A stretch of DNA of 64,000 bases from Sycon ciliatum (Eukaryota; Porifera; Calcarea; Leucosolenida; Sycettidae). Positions 31,922 to 42,770 of the stretch are shown one piece after another; position 1 is the first letter of the stretch, and each line of letters opens with the position of its first letter. A program made the position numbers and the translations under genes. The notes under the pieces were generated by a model. It searched no databases, was not told the origin of the DNA, and saw only the letters and a program-made list of their open reading frames with translations. Where the stretch lies: NCBI RefSeq assembly GCF_964019385.1, contig NC_088653.1, positions 12,503,835 to 12,567,834 of the forward strand. The letters are read 5' to 3'.

Positions 31922-34118
31922 TTCGCTGGCGCTGAACTTTACCGCGCTGTACTTTACCGCGCTTAATTGCTGGCGCTGTACTTTGCCGCGCGGAGTCACT
32001 GACGCTGTACTTTACCGCGCTGTACTTTACCGCGTTGTACATTACCGCGCTGAGTCCCTGGCGCTGTGCTTTACGGCGCTGTACTTTACCGTGCTGAGTC
32101 GCTGGCGCCGTACTTTACGGCGCTGCACTTTACCGCGCTGAGTTGCTGGCGCTGTACTTTACTGTGCTGTACTTTGCCGCGCTGAGTCGCTGGCGCTGTA
32201 CTTCACCGCGCTGTACTTTACTGCGCCGAGTCCCTGGCGCTGTACTTTACCGCGCTGAGTCGTTGGCGCTGTACTTTACCGCGCTGTACTTTACCGAGCT
32301 GAGTCGCTGGCGCCGTAGTTTAGGGCGCTGTAATTTACTCGCTGAGTCGTTGGCGCTGTACTTTACCGCGCTGAGTCCGTTGCTCTGTACTTTACCGCGC
32401 TGAGTTGCTGGCCGTGAACTTTACTGCGCTGAGTCGAGGGCGCTGTACTTTACCGGGCTGAGTCCCTGGCGCTGCACTTTACCGCGCTAAGTCGCTGGCG
32501 CTGTACTTTACCGCACTGAGTCGCTTGCGCTGTGCTTTACCGCGCTGTACTTTACCGTGCTGAGTCGCTGGCGCCGTACTTCACGGCGCTGCACTTTACC
32601 GCGCTGAGTCGCTGGCTCTGTACTTTACCGTGCTGCACTTTATCACTCTGAGTCGCTGGCGCTGTACTTTACCGCGCTGTACTTTACCGCGCTGTACTTT
32701 ACCGCGCTGTACTTTACCGCGCTGTACTTTACCGCGCTGTACTTTACCGCGCTGTACTGTACCGCGCTGAGTCGCTGGCGCCGTAGTTAAGGGCACTGTA
32801 ATTTACCGCGCTGAGTCGTTGGCGCTTTACTTTGCCGAGCTGTACTTTACCGCTCTGAGTCCGTTGCTCTGTACTTACCGCGCTGAGTTGCTGGCGGTGA
32901 ACTTTATCGCGCTGAGTAGCTGGCGCCGTACTTCACGGCGCTGCACTTTACCGCGCTGAGTCGCTGGCGCTGTACTTTACCGTGCTGCACTTTATCACTC
33001 TGAGTCGCTGGCGCTGTACTTTACCGCGCTGTACTTTACCGCGCTGTACTTTACCGCGCTGTACTTTACCGCGCTGTACTTTACCGCGCTGTACTGTACC
33101 GCGCTGAGTCGCTGGCGCCGTAGTTAAGGGCACTGTAATTTACCGCGCTGAGTCGTTGGCGCTTTACTTTGCCGCGCTGTACTTTACCGCTCTGAGTCCG
33201 TTGCTCTGTACTTACCGCGCTGAGTTGCTGGCGGTGAACTTTATCGCGCTGAGTAGCTGGCGCCGTACTTCACGGCGCTGCACTTTACCGCGCTGAGTCG
33301 CTGGCGCTGTACTTTACCGTGCTGTACTTTACCGCGCTGAGTCGCTGGCGCTGTACTTTACCGCGCTGAGTCGCTGGCGCTGTGCTTTACCGCGCTGTAC
33401 TTTACCGTGCTGAGTCGCTGGCGCCGTACTTCACGGCGCTGCACTTTACCGCGCTGAGTCGCTGGCTCTGTACTTTACCGTGCTGCACTTCATCACTCTG
33501 AGTTGCTGGCGCAGTACTTTACCATGCTGTACTTTACCGCGCTGTACTTTACCGCGCTGTACTGTACCGCGCCGAGTCGCTGGCGCCGTAGTTTAGGGCA
33601 CTGTCATTTACCGCGCTGAGTCGTTGGCGCTTTACTTTGCCGCGCTGTACTTTACCGCGCTGAGTCAGTTGCTCTGTACTTACCGCGCTGAGTTGCTGGC
33701 GGTGAACTTTATCGCGCTGAGTCACTGGCGCTGTACTTTATTGCGCTGTACTTTACCGCGCTGAGTCGCTGGCGCCGTACTTTACGGCGCTGCACTTTAC
33801 CGCGCTGAGTCGCTGGCGCTGTACTTAACTGTGCTGTACTTTACCGCGCTGAGTCCCTGGCGCTGTACTTTACGCGCTGAGTCGCTGGCGCTGTGCTTTA
33901 CCGCGCTGTACTTTACCGCGCTGCACTTTACCGCGCTGTACTTCACCGCGCTGTACTTTTTACCGCGCTGAGTCGCCGGCGCCGTACTTTAGGGCGCTGT
34001 TCTTTACCGTGCTGAGTCGTTGCGCTGTACTTTACCGCGCTGATAGTCGCGCCGCTGAAGAAGCTGGCGCTGAAGTGCTGGCGCTGATATGTATTGCGCT
34101 GAAACGGCGGAGCTGAAA
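31922..34118. repeat. 15-bp-based satellite, U1
   Basis: About 2.2 kb of alternating words cgctgtactttaccg (15 bases) and cgctgagtcgctgg (14 bases), with higher-order duplication: blocks near 32560-32900 and 32920-33250 are almost the same. The unit length keeps frames open, giving false Ala-Leu-Tyr-Phe-Thr and Gln-Arg-Gly-Lys-Val repeat proteins. The end (34030-34118) decays into gctggcgctgaag-like words. Confidence 0.94.
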
Positions 34119-34290
34119 TGGCAAGACCCCTGGCAATGGTCCAGGTGGTCTGGCCATGGTTGGTATAACCTTTTGAACATGAATACGTCGTGATTACTGC
34201 TAAGGAGACCGTGTGTGCCCGCCATGTCAAACACGAAATAGGATAGGTCCGGACCAATCAAAAACTACTTTCCCTGACATGGGCGTGTAC
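34119..34290. other. Conserved spacer after satellite
   Basis: It matches 49402-49575. No feature is recognised. Confidence 0.5.
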
Positions 34291-34605
34291 GTGTGTGTAT
34301 GGGGGAGGGGGGATTGCGGTGTTAGAGTGTATTTGTGTGTGTGGATGGGGGGGGGGGGGAGGGGATGCGGTGCGTGAGTGTATTTGTGTGTGTGAAGGGG
34401 GGGGGGGGAATTGCGGTGCGTGAGTGTATTTGTTTGGGTGTGGATGGGGGGGGGGGGGGGATTGCGGTGCGTGATTGTACTTGTGTGTGTGTGGGGGGGG
34501 GGGGGATTGCGGTGCGTGATTGTATTTGTGTGTGGGGGGGGGGGGGGATTGCGGTGCGTGATTGTATTTGTGTGTGTGGGTGGATGGGGGGGGGGGGGGG
34601 TACAT
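34291..34605. repeat. G-rich minisatellite delta
   Basis: Seven or so units with core attgcggtgcgtgattgtat, a TG tract and 10-15 G. The U2-U3 counterpart is 49576-49880. Confidence 0.9.
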
Positions 34606-34612
34606 AGGTCTA

Positions 34613-34790
34613 CAGTTAAACATATCAAGGCGACCACTCGGATAAGACGACCACCTACCCTAGCCGACCACTGGAACCAGGATCAAGGGATTCTATTTCC
34701 AGTCAAACGACCCTGGATAAGGCGATCACCTGGTAACAGAGACCACGATTTGAAGGTCCCTTGAGCGGTCATCTTACACAGGTTTCACTG
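34613..34790. mobile_element. MITE M1
   Basis: 178 bases from CAGTTAAACATATCAAGGCGACC to ACACAGGTTTCACTG, with TA on both sides. Its counterpart at 49883 is cut short. Confidence 0.85.
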
Positions 34791-34793
34791 TAT

Positions 34794-34975
34794 GGTGTGG
34801 GGGGGGGGGGGTGCACGGGTCTACATGTATATGTATGTATATGTATATGTGTGTGTGGGGGGGGGGGGGAGTGCATGGGTGTACATGTGTATGTTTGTGT
34901 GGGGGGGGGGGGGGGGGAGTGCACGGGTGTACATGTGTATGTGTGTGTGGGGGGGGGGGGTGCACGGTTCTACAT
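34794..34975. repeat. G-rich minisatellite alpha, short array
   Basis: Four units with cores gtgcacgggtctacat or gtgcatgggtgtacat. It joins U1 structurally to the long arrays on the left. Confidence 0.88.
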
Positions 34976-34980
34976 GTATA

Positions 34981-35284
34981 ACCGTATTATCTCTAATATA
35001 AGCACAGTCTCCAATAATAGAACACCTTGGGGCGGCATTCAAAAAATAAAGTGCTCAGTGTCCATTATAAGCACACTGTGTAAATTCATTATCTGTACCG
35101 GCGAAAAAAACCCTGAAATGTGCGTGTCTGACATGAATTTGGCATGGCAACAGGCCTCTGAAATGAGGTTGAAATAATAATGGAACAGTCTCCAATAAAG
35201 GAACGTCTCCACTAATAGCACAGGGCGGAGGTACATTGAAAAAATAAAGGACCGTGCTTATAATATTCTTAGAGATAATACGGT
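34981..35284. mobile_element. TIR element M4
   Basis: 304 bases with inverted ends ACCGTATTATCTCTAA. The inner sequence holds further inverted words (aataagcac-like, cagtctccaataa). The target duplication is unclear (TA or AT). It has no coding sequence and recurs at 50053-50354. Confidence 0.8.
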
Positions 35285-35540
35285 ATGTGTGTGTGGTCGG
35301 GGGGGGGGGTGGTGCACGGTTCTACATGTATACTGTGTTATCTAAATCAATACTAGTTCAAAATTAGTATTAAATAAACCTTGTTTATATGTCATGTAGT
35401 TCAACACCCATATGGTTCAGATGGTCCCAATGGAACGGGGCTCTGCCAACCGTGGATAGTTGTAGTAAGGTCACTGTTTCCGAACACAGTGTCCTCCACC
35501 TTGTTTCATGCTGTCAATCTAACAACATACATGTACATGT
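35285..35540. repeat. Unit block with the empty site for element C
   Basis: Bases 35356-35385 (caatactagttcaaaattag, then tattaaataaacc) are the unoccupied counterpart of the ends around BEL element C. The rest matches 22069-22230. No gene is seen. Confidence 0.85.
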
Positions 35541-36684
35541 ATATTATGTGTGTGTGGGGGGGGGGGGGGTGCATGGGTCTATGTTTGCGTGTGGGTGGGG
35601 GAGTGCATGCGTCTATTATGTGTGTGTCGGGTAGGGGGGGGGGGGGGGGGAGTGCATGGGTCTATTACATGTATGTGTGTGTGTGGGGGGGGGGGGGGTC
35701 ATGGGTATTATGTATGTGTGTGTGTCGGGGGGGGGGGGGGGTGCATGTGTGTGTGCGGGAGGGAGGGGGGGGGGGGGAACATGGGTCTATATACGTGTGT
35801 GTGTGGGAGGGAGGGGGGGGGGGACATGGGTCTATATACGTGTGTGTGTGTGGGGGAGGGAGGGGGGGGGACATGGGTCTATATACGTGTGTGTGTGTGG
35901 GGGAGGGAGGGGGGGGGCATGGGTCTATATACATGTACGTGTGTGTGTGTGTGGGAGGGAGGGGGGGGGGGGACATGGGTCTATATACGTGTGTGTGTGT
36001 GTGGGAGGGAGGGGGGGGGGGGGGCATGGGTCTATATACGTGTGTGTGTGTGTGTGGGAGGGGGGGGGGACATGGGTCTATATACGTGTGTGTGTGTGTG
36101 GGAGGGAGGGGGGGGACATGGGTATATATACATGTACGTGTGTGTGTGGGGGGGGGGGGGACATGGGTCTATATACGTGTGTGTGTGTGTGGGAGGGAGG
36201 GGGGGGGGGACATGGGTCTATATACATGTACGTGTGTGTGTGTGGGAGGGAGGGGGGGGGGACATGGGTCTATATACATGTACGTGTGTGTGTGTGGGGG
36301 GGAGGGAGGGAGGGGGGGGGGGGACATGGGTCTATATACGTGTGTGTGTGGGAGGGAGGGGGGGGGGGGGGACATGGGTATATATACGTGTGTGTGTGTG
36401 TGTGTGGGAGGGGGGGGGGACATGGGTCTATATACATGTACGTGTGTGTGTGTGTGGGGGAGGGAGGGGGGGGGGACATGGGTCTATATACGTGTGTGTG
36501 TGTGTGTGGGAGGGAGGGGGGGCATGGGTCTATATACGTGTGTGTGTGTGGGAGGGAGGGGGGGGGGACATGGGTCTATATACGTGTGTGTGTGGGGGGG
36601 GGGGAGGGAGGGGGACATGGGTCTATATACGTGTGTGTGTGGGGGGGGGGGGGAGGGAGGGGAGGGGGGACATGGGTCTATATA
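35541..36684. repeat. G-rich minisatellite gamma, left half
   Basis: About 24 units of 40-50 bases: core gacatgggtctatatacgtg, a TG tract, gggaggga and a G run. It is interrupted by a LINE at 36685 and resumes at 38358. Gly/Val/Tyr-rich frames are repeat artefacts. Confidence 0.93.
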
Positions 36685-38357
36685 GGTAGGTACATTTTTA
36701 TTTGAATTCGCAGAACCAAACGGGCGGTGTCGCCCAATTACATGGAAGCGAATGGAAACAGTAAAATATTGTAGGAAATAGCCTAACATGATAGCAGGGT
36801 GGAGTACAAAGCAAAGAACGCTCAGTCAATGAATAACGTTAACGTTAGAATACAACAACGGGGAGGCGGTAGACAGCACATGACTGGTACTGTGCAAACG
36901 TTCAAAGATTCCTGTAGTGTTCAGTAGTGGGTGCTACTGCTAGCAAGACAGAATGGGAGGCAGGCTTGTTTGAACTGGTGGTACTGGGTAATACCACGCA
37001 CGTCGGATGGCAGGGTGTTCCATAAAATGGACCCGCGAGCGGTTGGACGGTCGTGGCCGGCTTTGGAGGCAGATTTGGGCACTCGAAGGCCCAAGCTGCG
37101 TTGTGCGCGCGTTGTTCGAGTACTGGGATGCTCCAGAAGGGCTTGCAGTGCATTGCTTGCCCGACCATTCGAGCAACGCCAGATCATAATAAGGGTCTTT
37201 TGCTTGTGGAGCTCTTCGATGCCATACAGCTGCAGACGAGCAAGCAGAGGTTGGGCGCTTGTGCGAGGTGGCAGGCCGAATACGGCGCGTGCCGCACGGT
37301 TTTACTGGACCTGAAGGCGGGACCGCTGGTCTTGTCGAAGGCACCCAGAGAACGCCACGGACCCGTAGAGCAAATCTGGCATCACAACGGATTTCACGTA
37401 CTGCTCTCTGGACTTTCTTGTAAGGCAACGGCGGGCTCTCCAGAGTGCTCCCACCTTCTGCGAGGCCTTCTTCACAACATTGTTAACGTGTTCGTCAAAT
37501 CGAACGTGCTCGTCTATCGTGATGCCCAGGTACTTCGCATGGGGAACTGCTGGTAGCGGGTTTCCACGGCATTTGACAGTAATGTCTTGGCCGGAAATTC
37601 GCAGGACATGGCTTTTGCTAGTGTTCAGGATTAGATTCCGTTCCTGGAGGTGGTTAGCAATCTCGGTTGTAGACGTTGTTAGAACTCGCGATACTTCCTG
37701 GCAATCAGGGTGGCTGAACGTGAGAGCAATATCGTCAGCAAACTGCACTGAGATGGACGGACTGGCAATGGTGGGCACATGCCTGGTGTAGATGTTGAAA
37801 AGCACGGGTCCGAGAACGGAACCCTGCGGGACGCCACATGAGCATGTGCCACTGACACCAATGGATCCAGCGATTTGCACTTGTTGGGTGCGTCCTTCGA
37901 GGTAGTCTGCAAACCATTGTGCCGTGAAGGCCAACTTCGAAAAGATCGCGTACAAGAATGTCATGCTTGACTTTGTCGAAAGCATTCGACATGTCCAGCA
38001 AACACACACCACTGGCTAGTCGCGCGTCCTTTGCATGGAGAATGTTCTCCGTCAGGAGTACCAAAGCGTCTTCAGTGCAGTGGTTTGTGCGGTATGCAAA
38101 TTGCGTGGTCGGCAGCACGTCGTTTGCCGCGAGGAACCTTGTAAGCTGGCGATGTACTACCTTTTCAAGCAGCTTCGCAACAATTGGTAATAATGACACA
38201 GGTCTGTAGTTAGTGGCGACTGTTGGGTCCCCTGCTTTGTAAAGCGGCTTTACCAGGGCGTGTTTGAACGGCTTCGGTAGGCGACCGGAATGCATGAAGA
38301 GGTCGCATAAGTGCGGGGCAACAATATCACTGCAGGCTCGCAGCAGACGGCCAGGGA
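36685..38357 (-). mobile_element. 5'-truncated LINE (CR1/jockey-like), inside minisatellite gamma
   Basis: 1673 bases on the minus strand between copies of ctatata (36678-36684 and 38358-38364), which serve as a target duplication. It encodes the C-terminal half of a non-LTR reverse transcriptase. The 3' end (36685-36710) reads on the minus strand as aataaaaatgtacctacc without a long poly-A. The endonuclease part is absent through 5' truncation, the usual result of target-primed reverse transcription. Confidence 0.88.
36921..38295 (-). pseudogene. LINE reverse transcriptase fragment
   Basis: The first part (from 38295) has RT motifs YRPVSLLPIVAKLLEK, then DMSNAFDKVKHDIL. The reading frame then changes near 37925. 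The second part has GVPQGSVLGPVLFNIY and the catalytic FADDIAL near 37735-37750, then KYLGITID. A stop (TAA) near 37300 separates this from the thumb/tail region (NRAARAVFGLP, then LQLYGIEELHKQKTL), which ends at 36921. RT motif spacing and the tail are typical of CR1/jockey-type LINEs. It is dead: truncated, with one frameshift and one stop seen. Confidence 0.87.
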
Positions 38358-38840
38358 CTATATACGTGTGTGTGTGTGGGAGGGAGGGGGGGGGGACATG
38401 GGTCTATATACGTGTGTGTGGGAGGGGAGAAAGGGGAGGGGGGACATGGGTCTATATACGTGTGTGTGTGTGTGGGAGGGAGGGGGGGGGGACATGGGTC
38501 TATATACGTGTGTGTGGGGGGGGGGGAGGGAGGGGGGGGGGACATGGGTCTATATACGTGTGTGTGTGTGGGGGAGGGAGGGGGGACATGGGTCTATAAT
38601 ACGTGTGTGTGTGTGTGTGGGAGGGAGGGGGGGGGGGACATGTGTCTATATACGTGTGTGTGTGTGTGTGTGTGGGAGGGAGGGGGGGGACATGTGTCTA
38701 TATACGTGTGTGTGTGTGGGGGAGGGAGGGAGGGGGGGGGGGACATGGGTCTATATACGTGTGTGGGTGGGGGGAGGGGGGGGGACACGGGTCTATATAC
38801 GTGTGTGTGTGTGGGGGGGGGGAGGGGGGGGGGTGCAGAG
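38358..38840. repeat. G-rich minisatellite gamma, right half
   Basis: Continuation of the array cut by the LINE. Several units read gacatgtgtc rather than gacatgggtc, so this end has drifted. Confidence 0.92.
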
Positions 38841-38845
38841 GCATA

Positions 38846-39022
38846 CAGTGAAACCTGTCTAAGACGACCGCTCAAGGGACCTTCAAAACGTGGTGTTTGT
38901 TACTAGGGATAGCTTTATCCAGGGTCAATTGACTGTAAGTAGCACCCCTTGGTCATGGTTGCAGTGGTCTTCTAGGTCAGGTGGTCGCCTTATCCAAGTG
39001 GTCGCCTTGAAAGGTTTTACTG
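38846..39022. mobile_element. MITE M1
   Basis: 177 bases, CAGTGAAACCTGTCTAAGACG to AAAGGTTTTACTG, with TA on both sides. It shows the uninterrupted M1 form, including the empty site for M2 at gtttgttactaggg. Confidence 0.9.
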
Positions 39023-39097
39023 TACATGTGTTTCTGTGTGAGTGTGGCGGGGGTTAGCCTTAGGGGGTGCACACTACACAGTCATGTGCATGACGAA

Positions 39098-39783
39098 CCA
39101 TATATTGTACTCAGGGTAGCATGTAAAACCATATCTTGTACTCAGGGTAGCATGTAAAACCATGTCTTGTACTCAGGGTAGCATGTAAAACCATATCTTG
39201 TACTCAGGGTAGCATGTAAAACCATATCTTGTACTCAGGGTAGCATGTAAAACCATATCTTGTACTCAGGGTAGCATGTAAAACCATATCTTGTACTCAG
39301 GGTAGCATGTAAAACCATATCTTGTACTCAGGGTAGCATGTAAAACCATATATTGTACTCAGGGTAGCATGTAAAACCATATCTTGTACTCAGGGTAGCA
39401 TGTAAAACCATATCTTGTACTCAGGGTAGCATGTAAAACCATATCTTGTACTCAGGGTAGCATGTAAAACCATATCTTGTACTCAGGGTAGCATGTAAAA
39501 CCATATCTTGTACTCAGGGTAGCATGTAAAACCATATCTTGTACTCAGGGTAGCATGTAAAACCATATCTTGTACTCAGGGTAGCATGTAAAACTATTAT
39601 CTTGTACTCATGGTAGCATGTAAAACCATATCTTGTACTCAGGGTAGCATGTAAAACCATATCTTGTACTCAGGGTAGCATGTAAAACCATATCTTGTAC
39701 TCAGGGTAGCATGTAAAACCATGTCTTGTACTCAGGGTAGCATGTAAAACCATATCTTGTACTCAGGGTAGCATGTAAAACCA
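39098..39783. repeat. 31-bp tandem repeat, U2 (about 22 units)
   Basis: Unit ccatatcttgtactcagggt plus agcatgtaaaa, almost without variation. It lies between two M1 copies of opposite sense. Only one unit is present in U1. Confidence 0.95.
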
Positions 39784-39797
39784 TGCGAATACTTGGA

Positions 39798-39966
39798 CAG
39801 TAAAACCTGTCAAGGCGACCACTTGGATCCTGTCCTAGAAGACCACTGCAATCAGGACAAAGACATGCTATTTCCAGTAGATTAACCCTGGATAAGGCGA
39901 CCACCTGGTGACAGAGACCACATTTTAAAAGGTCCCTTGAGCGGTCGTGTTAGACAGGTTTCACTG
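39798..39966. mobile_element. MITE M1
   Basis: 169 bases, CAGTAAAACCTGTCAAGG to ACAGGTTTCACTG, right flank TA and left flank GA. Confidence 0.85.
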
Positions 39967-41752
39967 TACTTGTCATAGGCAACATACCAGTCATGAAGTA
40001 TGGGCATTGGTGTGAGTGTATTCTGCTACAACCAACTTCCGCTATAAAGAACGAATTCTTCTGCACAATGGTATTCGTTATATCAGGAGCCGAGTGGCAA
40101 GTGCTTTGTGAGTTTGTGTGGCATTGCACACGTACTGTAGCAAGATTATGCAAAACGACCGATTGAGATGATAGATTTCTGTAACTGACTTCACAGAACA
40201 ACAAGACCAAGCAAGACTAGTTTATATCTACTCGAGAAATCCATGATTTATTCAAAGTCATATTATATCAGTGAATAATGGTAAGACTAGCGACAAACAG
40301 TTAACTAGCCTTGCTTGTCCTTGTTGTGCTGTGTATCACGCTCTGTCTCCGCCGTGGTGTTGAGCACTGTCAGCACCGTGACTGGGTACATACTCCAGTG
40401 TACATGTAACTGACTTCACATAGAAAGTTACTGAGCATTAATTTTAGTATTTTCCTAATATCATGCATAGAGTCACTAGACCTAAGACGGGCAATACGTA
40501 GTGTCCACTTTAGATGTCCCGAGAGGTGAGGTTATGTCGGTATAAGCAATCTCCACAGTGTCTTACGGACTGTATTCTTATCCATTTAGTGGGCAGGTTC
40601 CCTTGGACCTGTAGTAGCACATTTTGACCTCCTGCTGCAGTTGGTTGGCTGGGGGGGGGGGGGTATATATCGGTGTCCGGGGCAGTAGGAGGATTGGCTT
40701 CGGTGGTGGTGTTAGCTGGTGCACACGTTGTGTGGTATGTTTCTGTGTGTTCTTGAATCCTGGTTTGACTGTATTGTCCAATGGTCTTGTCAGTGTCGTC
40801 TTCGTCATACATCCGCCAACTTCCTTCACAGCTGAGACTTTCAGCTCGTGCTTGCCTTGGTTGAGCTCACCTTCCCCCCACCCCCTTATGTTATTTCTAT
40901 AGCTTAGAACCTTCCAAGTTGGAAGGCTGTTGGAGTGCGCATCCAAGACGTGCTAGAGCTGTTAGCCAGGTAGTTGTAGAACGTCAGTACCGTTGGTCAG
41001 TGTCGTGCAATTTAATCGCATATTAAAGCTGATTACCAAGTACATGAAAACCGGGTTGTGTTTGTGGACATTATATTTTGTACTAAATTATAGCCTGCCT
41101 TGCAGTTTATTGGTCCTTTTTCCGTCCTAAAAACAGTTACTGTATGTTCATGATGCAGACTGCAAGCATAGAGCTGGAGGTGAAAACACACTAACGCGGT
41201 CATTATCATTTACGTGTAGCCATGTCATGGCCTACACTACTCACTAGTAGTAGTAGACGCATGCCACGGCGAATAATAGTTAGTGGAAGTAACAGACAGT
41301 TGTTGGTGGAGCACAGCCACAGGAGACAAAATGCGCTTCATTCAAACACTCAGATCACCTATCCACGGCCAAAGCAGACAGCCGTATCGTCTCGGCCGGG
41401 GACGCTCCACACGTGACACCATGTACATCACTGCAGTACTGCGATGTACAGGATGTAGACAACCACTTGGGAAGCACAGTCAGTAGAGTAGGCATGCACA
41501 TCATGGTAGGGCGGTACGCAGTTACCATGGTTACTGCCAGGACTGGATCCGAGTCACCAAGACCGAGTCCAGGAGGAGACCGAGGCGATCGAGGGCAGAT
41601 CGAGGCAGCGAAGTAAAGACAGCTCACCGGCGCGGCCCCCAGAACGGACAGCATGTAGACAGACTGCATACACTCACCTGTATATGTACTGTAGTACAGT
41701 GACAGACTCAGTGTCAGTAGTCATTGCCATTGCATTGGTACTACTACTACTA
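39967..41752. other. Conserved upstream block of NLR2
   Basis: It matches U1 24019-26940 without the foldback element and with about one 46-bp unit (40348-40395). A G run lies at 40650-40662. No gene is recognised. Confidence 0.65.
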
Positions 41753-42119
41753 CCGTACTGGCAATATATGTTGCCGCAGTGAGGCCATGATGCGTTACAT
41801 TGGCACATGTTTGCCGCACGCAGGGCGTTACATGCAAAGTCGCACAGGAGCCGTTACACAGGTTTCTATATTGCCGCAGTCCTTTTTTTGCTATTGCAGG
41901 ACTTCCTGCTGCGTCCAGTTTTGAACTTTTCACCACGCGGTTCACGTGCTTTCACAGTTTTCAGCCTTTTTTTGCAATGAAAAGATCGCCGCACCCCGCC
42001 GGACGCGCGTTACGAACTCAACGAAAATTTGTCGCACTAGCCTGGTCGCGCGTTACGCCGCACCCCCCTGCGTTACGCGTTACGCGGCAACATAATTATA
42101 ATTGCCAGTGGCAGTACGG
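41753..42119. mobile_element. MITE M5, U2 copy
   Basis: 367 bases. The ends begin CCGTACTGGCAAT and CCGTACTGCCACTGGCAAT (read inward), with TA flanks. The interior has gttacgcgttacgcgg-like words and T-rich stretches. It lies in a TAC/TAG microsatellite. The same family sits elsewhere in U3 (57029) and is absent from U1. Confidence 0.83.
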
Positions 42120-42121
42120 TA

Positions 42122-42393
42122 GTACTAGTACTAGTACTAGTAGATCTACTAGTACTAGTAGTAGTGGCAGTGCGCTGCCAGGACCATGACCATTGATGAC
42201 GACATGGTAGATCTTCCCAAAATCTACACGTAAAACCCTGCATGCACGGCAGCAGCAGAGGGACAGTCTACTCTAGACTATGTCGACAGTCTACATGCAT
42301 TTACCGGTCTACGTCTACCATGTAGATCTACCAGTGGTCTACCAGGTCTAGCAAGGCTCAACCGGACCAAACTATGTTACACTTACAGTACTA
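42122..42393. other. Spacer before M3
   Basis: Short (tagtac)-type microsatellite at 42122-42165, then the conserved block with ggtctac words. No gene is seen. Confidence 0.5.
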
Positions 42394-42489
42394 CAGTGTT
42401 GGCTGAAATCCGATCCCCCTAGCGTGTCGTACGAATCGCTAACGCGGCTAGCGCACCGCTAGGGGGTCGGATTTCAGTTGCCAACACTG
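42394..42489. mobile_element. MITE M3 upstream of NLR2
   Basis: 96 bases, ends CAGTGTTGGC and TA flanks, orthologous in position to 27194-27298 and slightly shorter in the loop. Confidence 0.85.
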
Positions 42490-42770
42490 TACAAAAGTAC
42501 AAGCACAAGCCGTAAAGGTCTGTGACCAAAACATTAGAATCATCATCAAGAAGAGGCAAGACATCGTCTGAAAAGTCATTATTCAGGAAATGACTCAAGA
42601 CGAACAGAGAGCTAGTCGCACATTGCGCCATAGATCTATTCTAACGGCGATTCCGTGTTCAGCCTAAACAAAAGTCTTCCCTGGCCCGCAAACTATTTTG
42701 AGTTTGCTGGGCTAGGGGCTTTGCGACTGTCGTGTGCTCGCTGCCTTTCCACTCGATTGACCTCAGTGAA
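42490..42770 (+). promoter_or_regulatory. Proximal upstream region of NLR2
   Basis: Counterpart of 27299-27580, almost unchanged. Whether it still drives transcription is unknown. Confidence 0.3.

Noticed and set aside
31914-34261. Ala-Leu-Tyr-Phe-Thr or Gln-Arg-Gly-Lys-Val repeat proteins
   Set aside because: The 15-base unit is a multiple of three, so frames stay open by chance. No non-repeat coding part is attached.
39098-39783. CRISPR-like array of 31-base repeats
   Set aside because: Units abut without unique spacers and the context is an animal genome; it is a plain tandem repeat.
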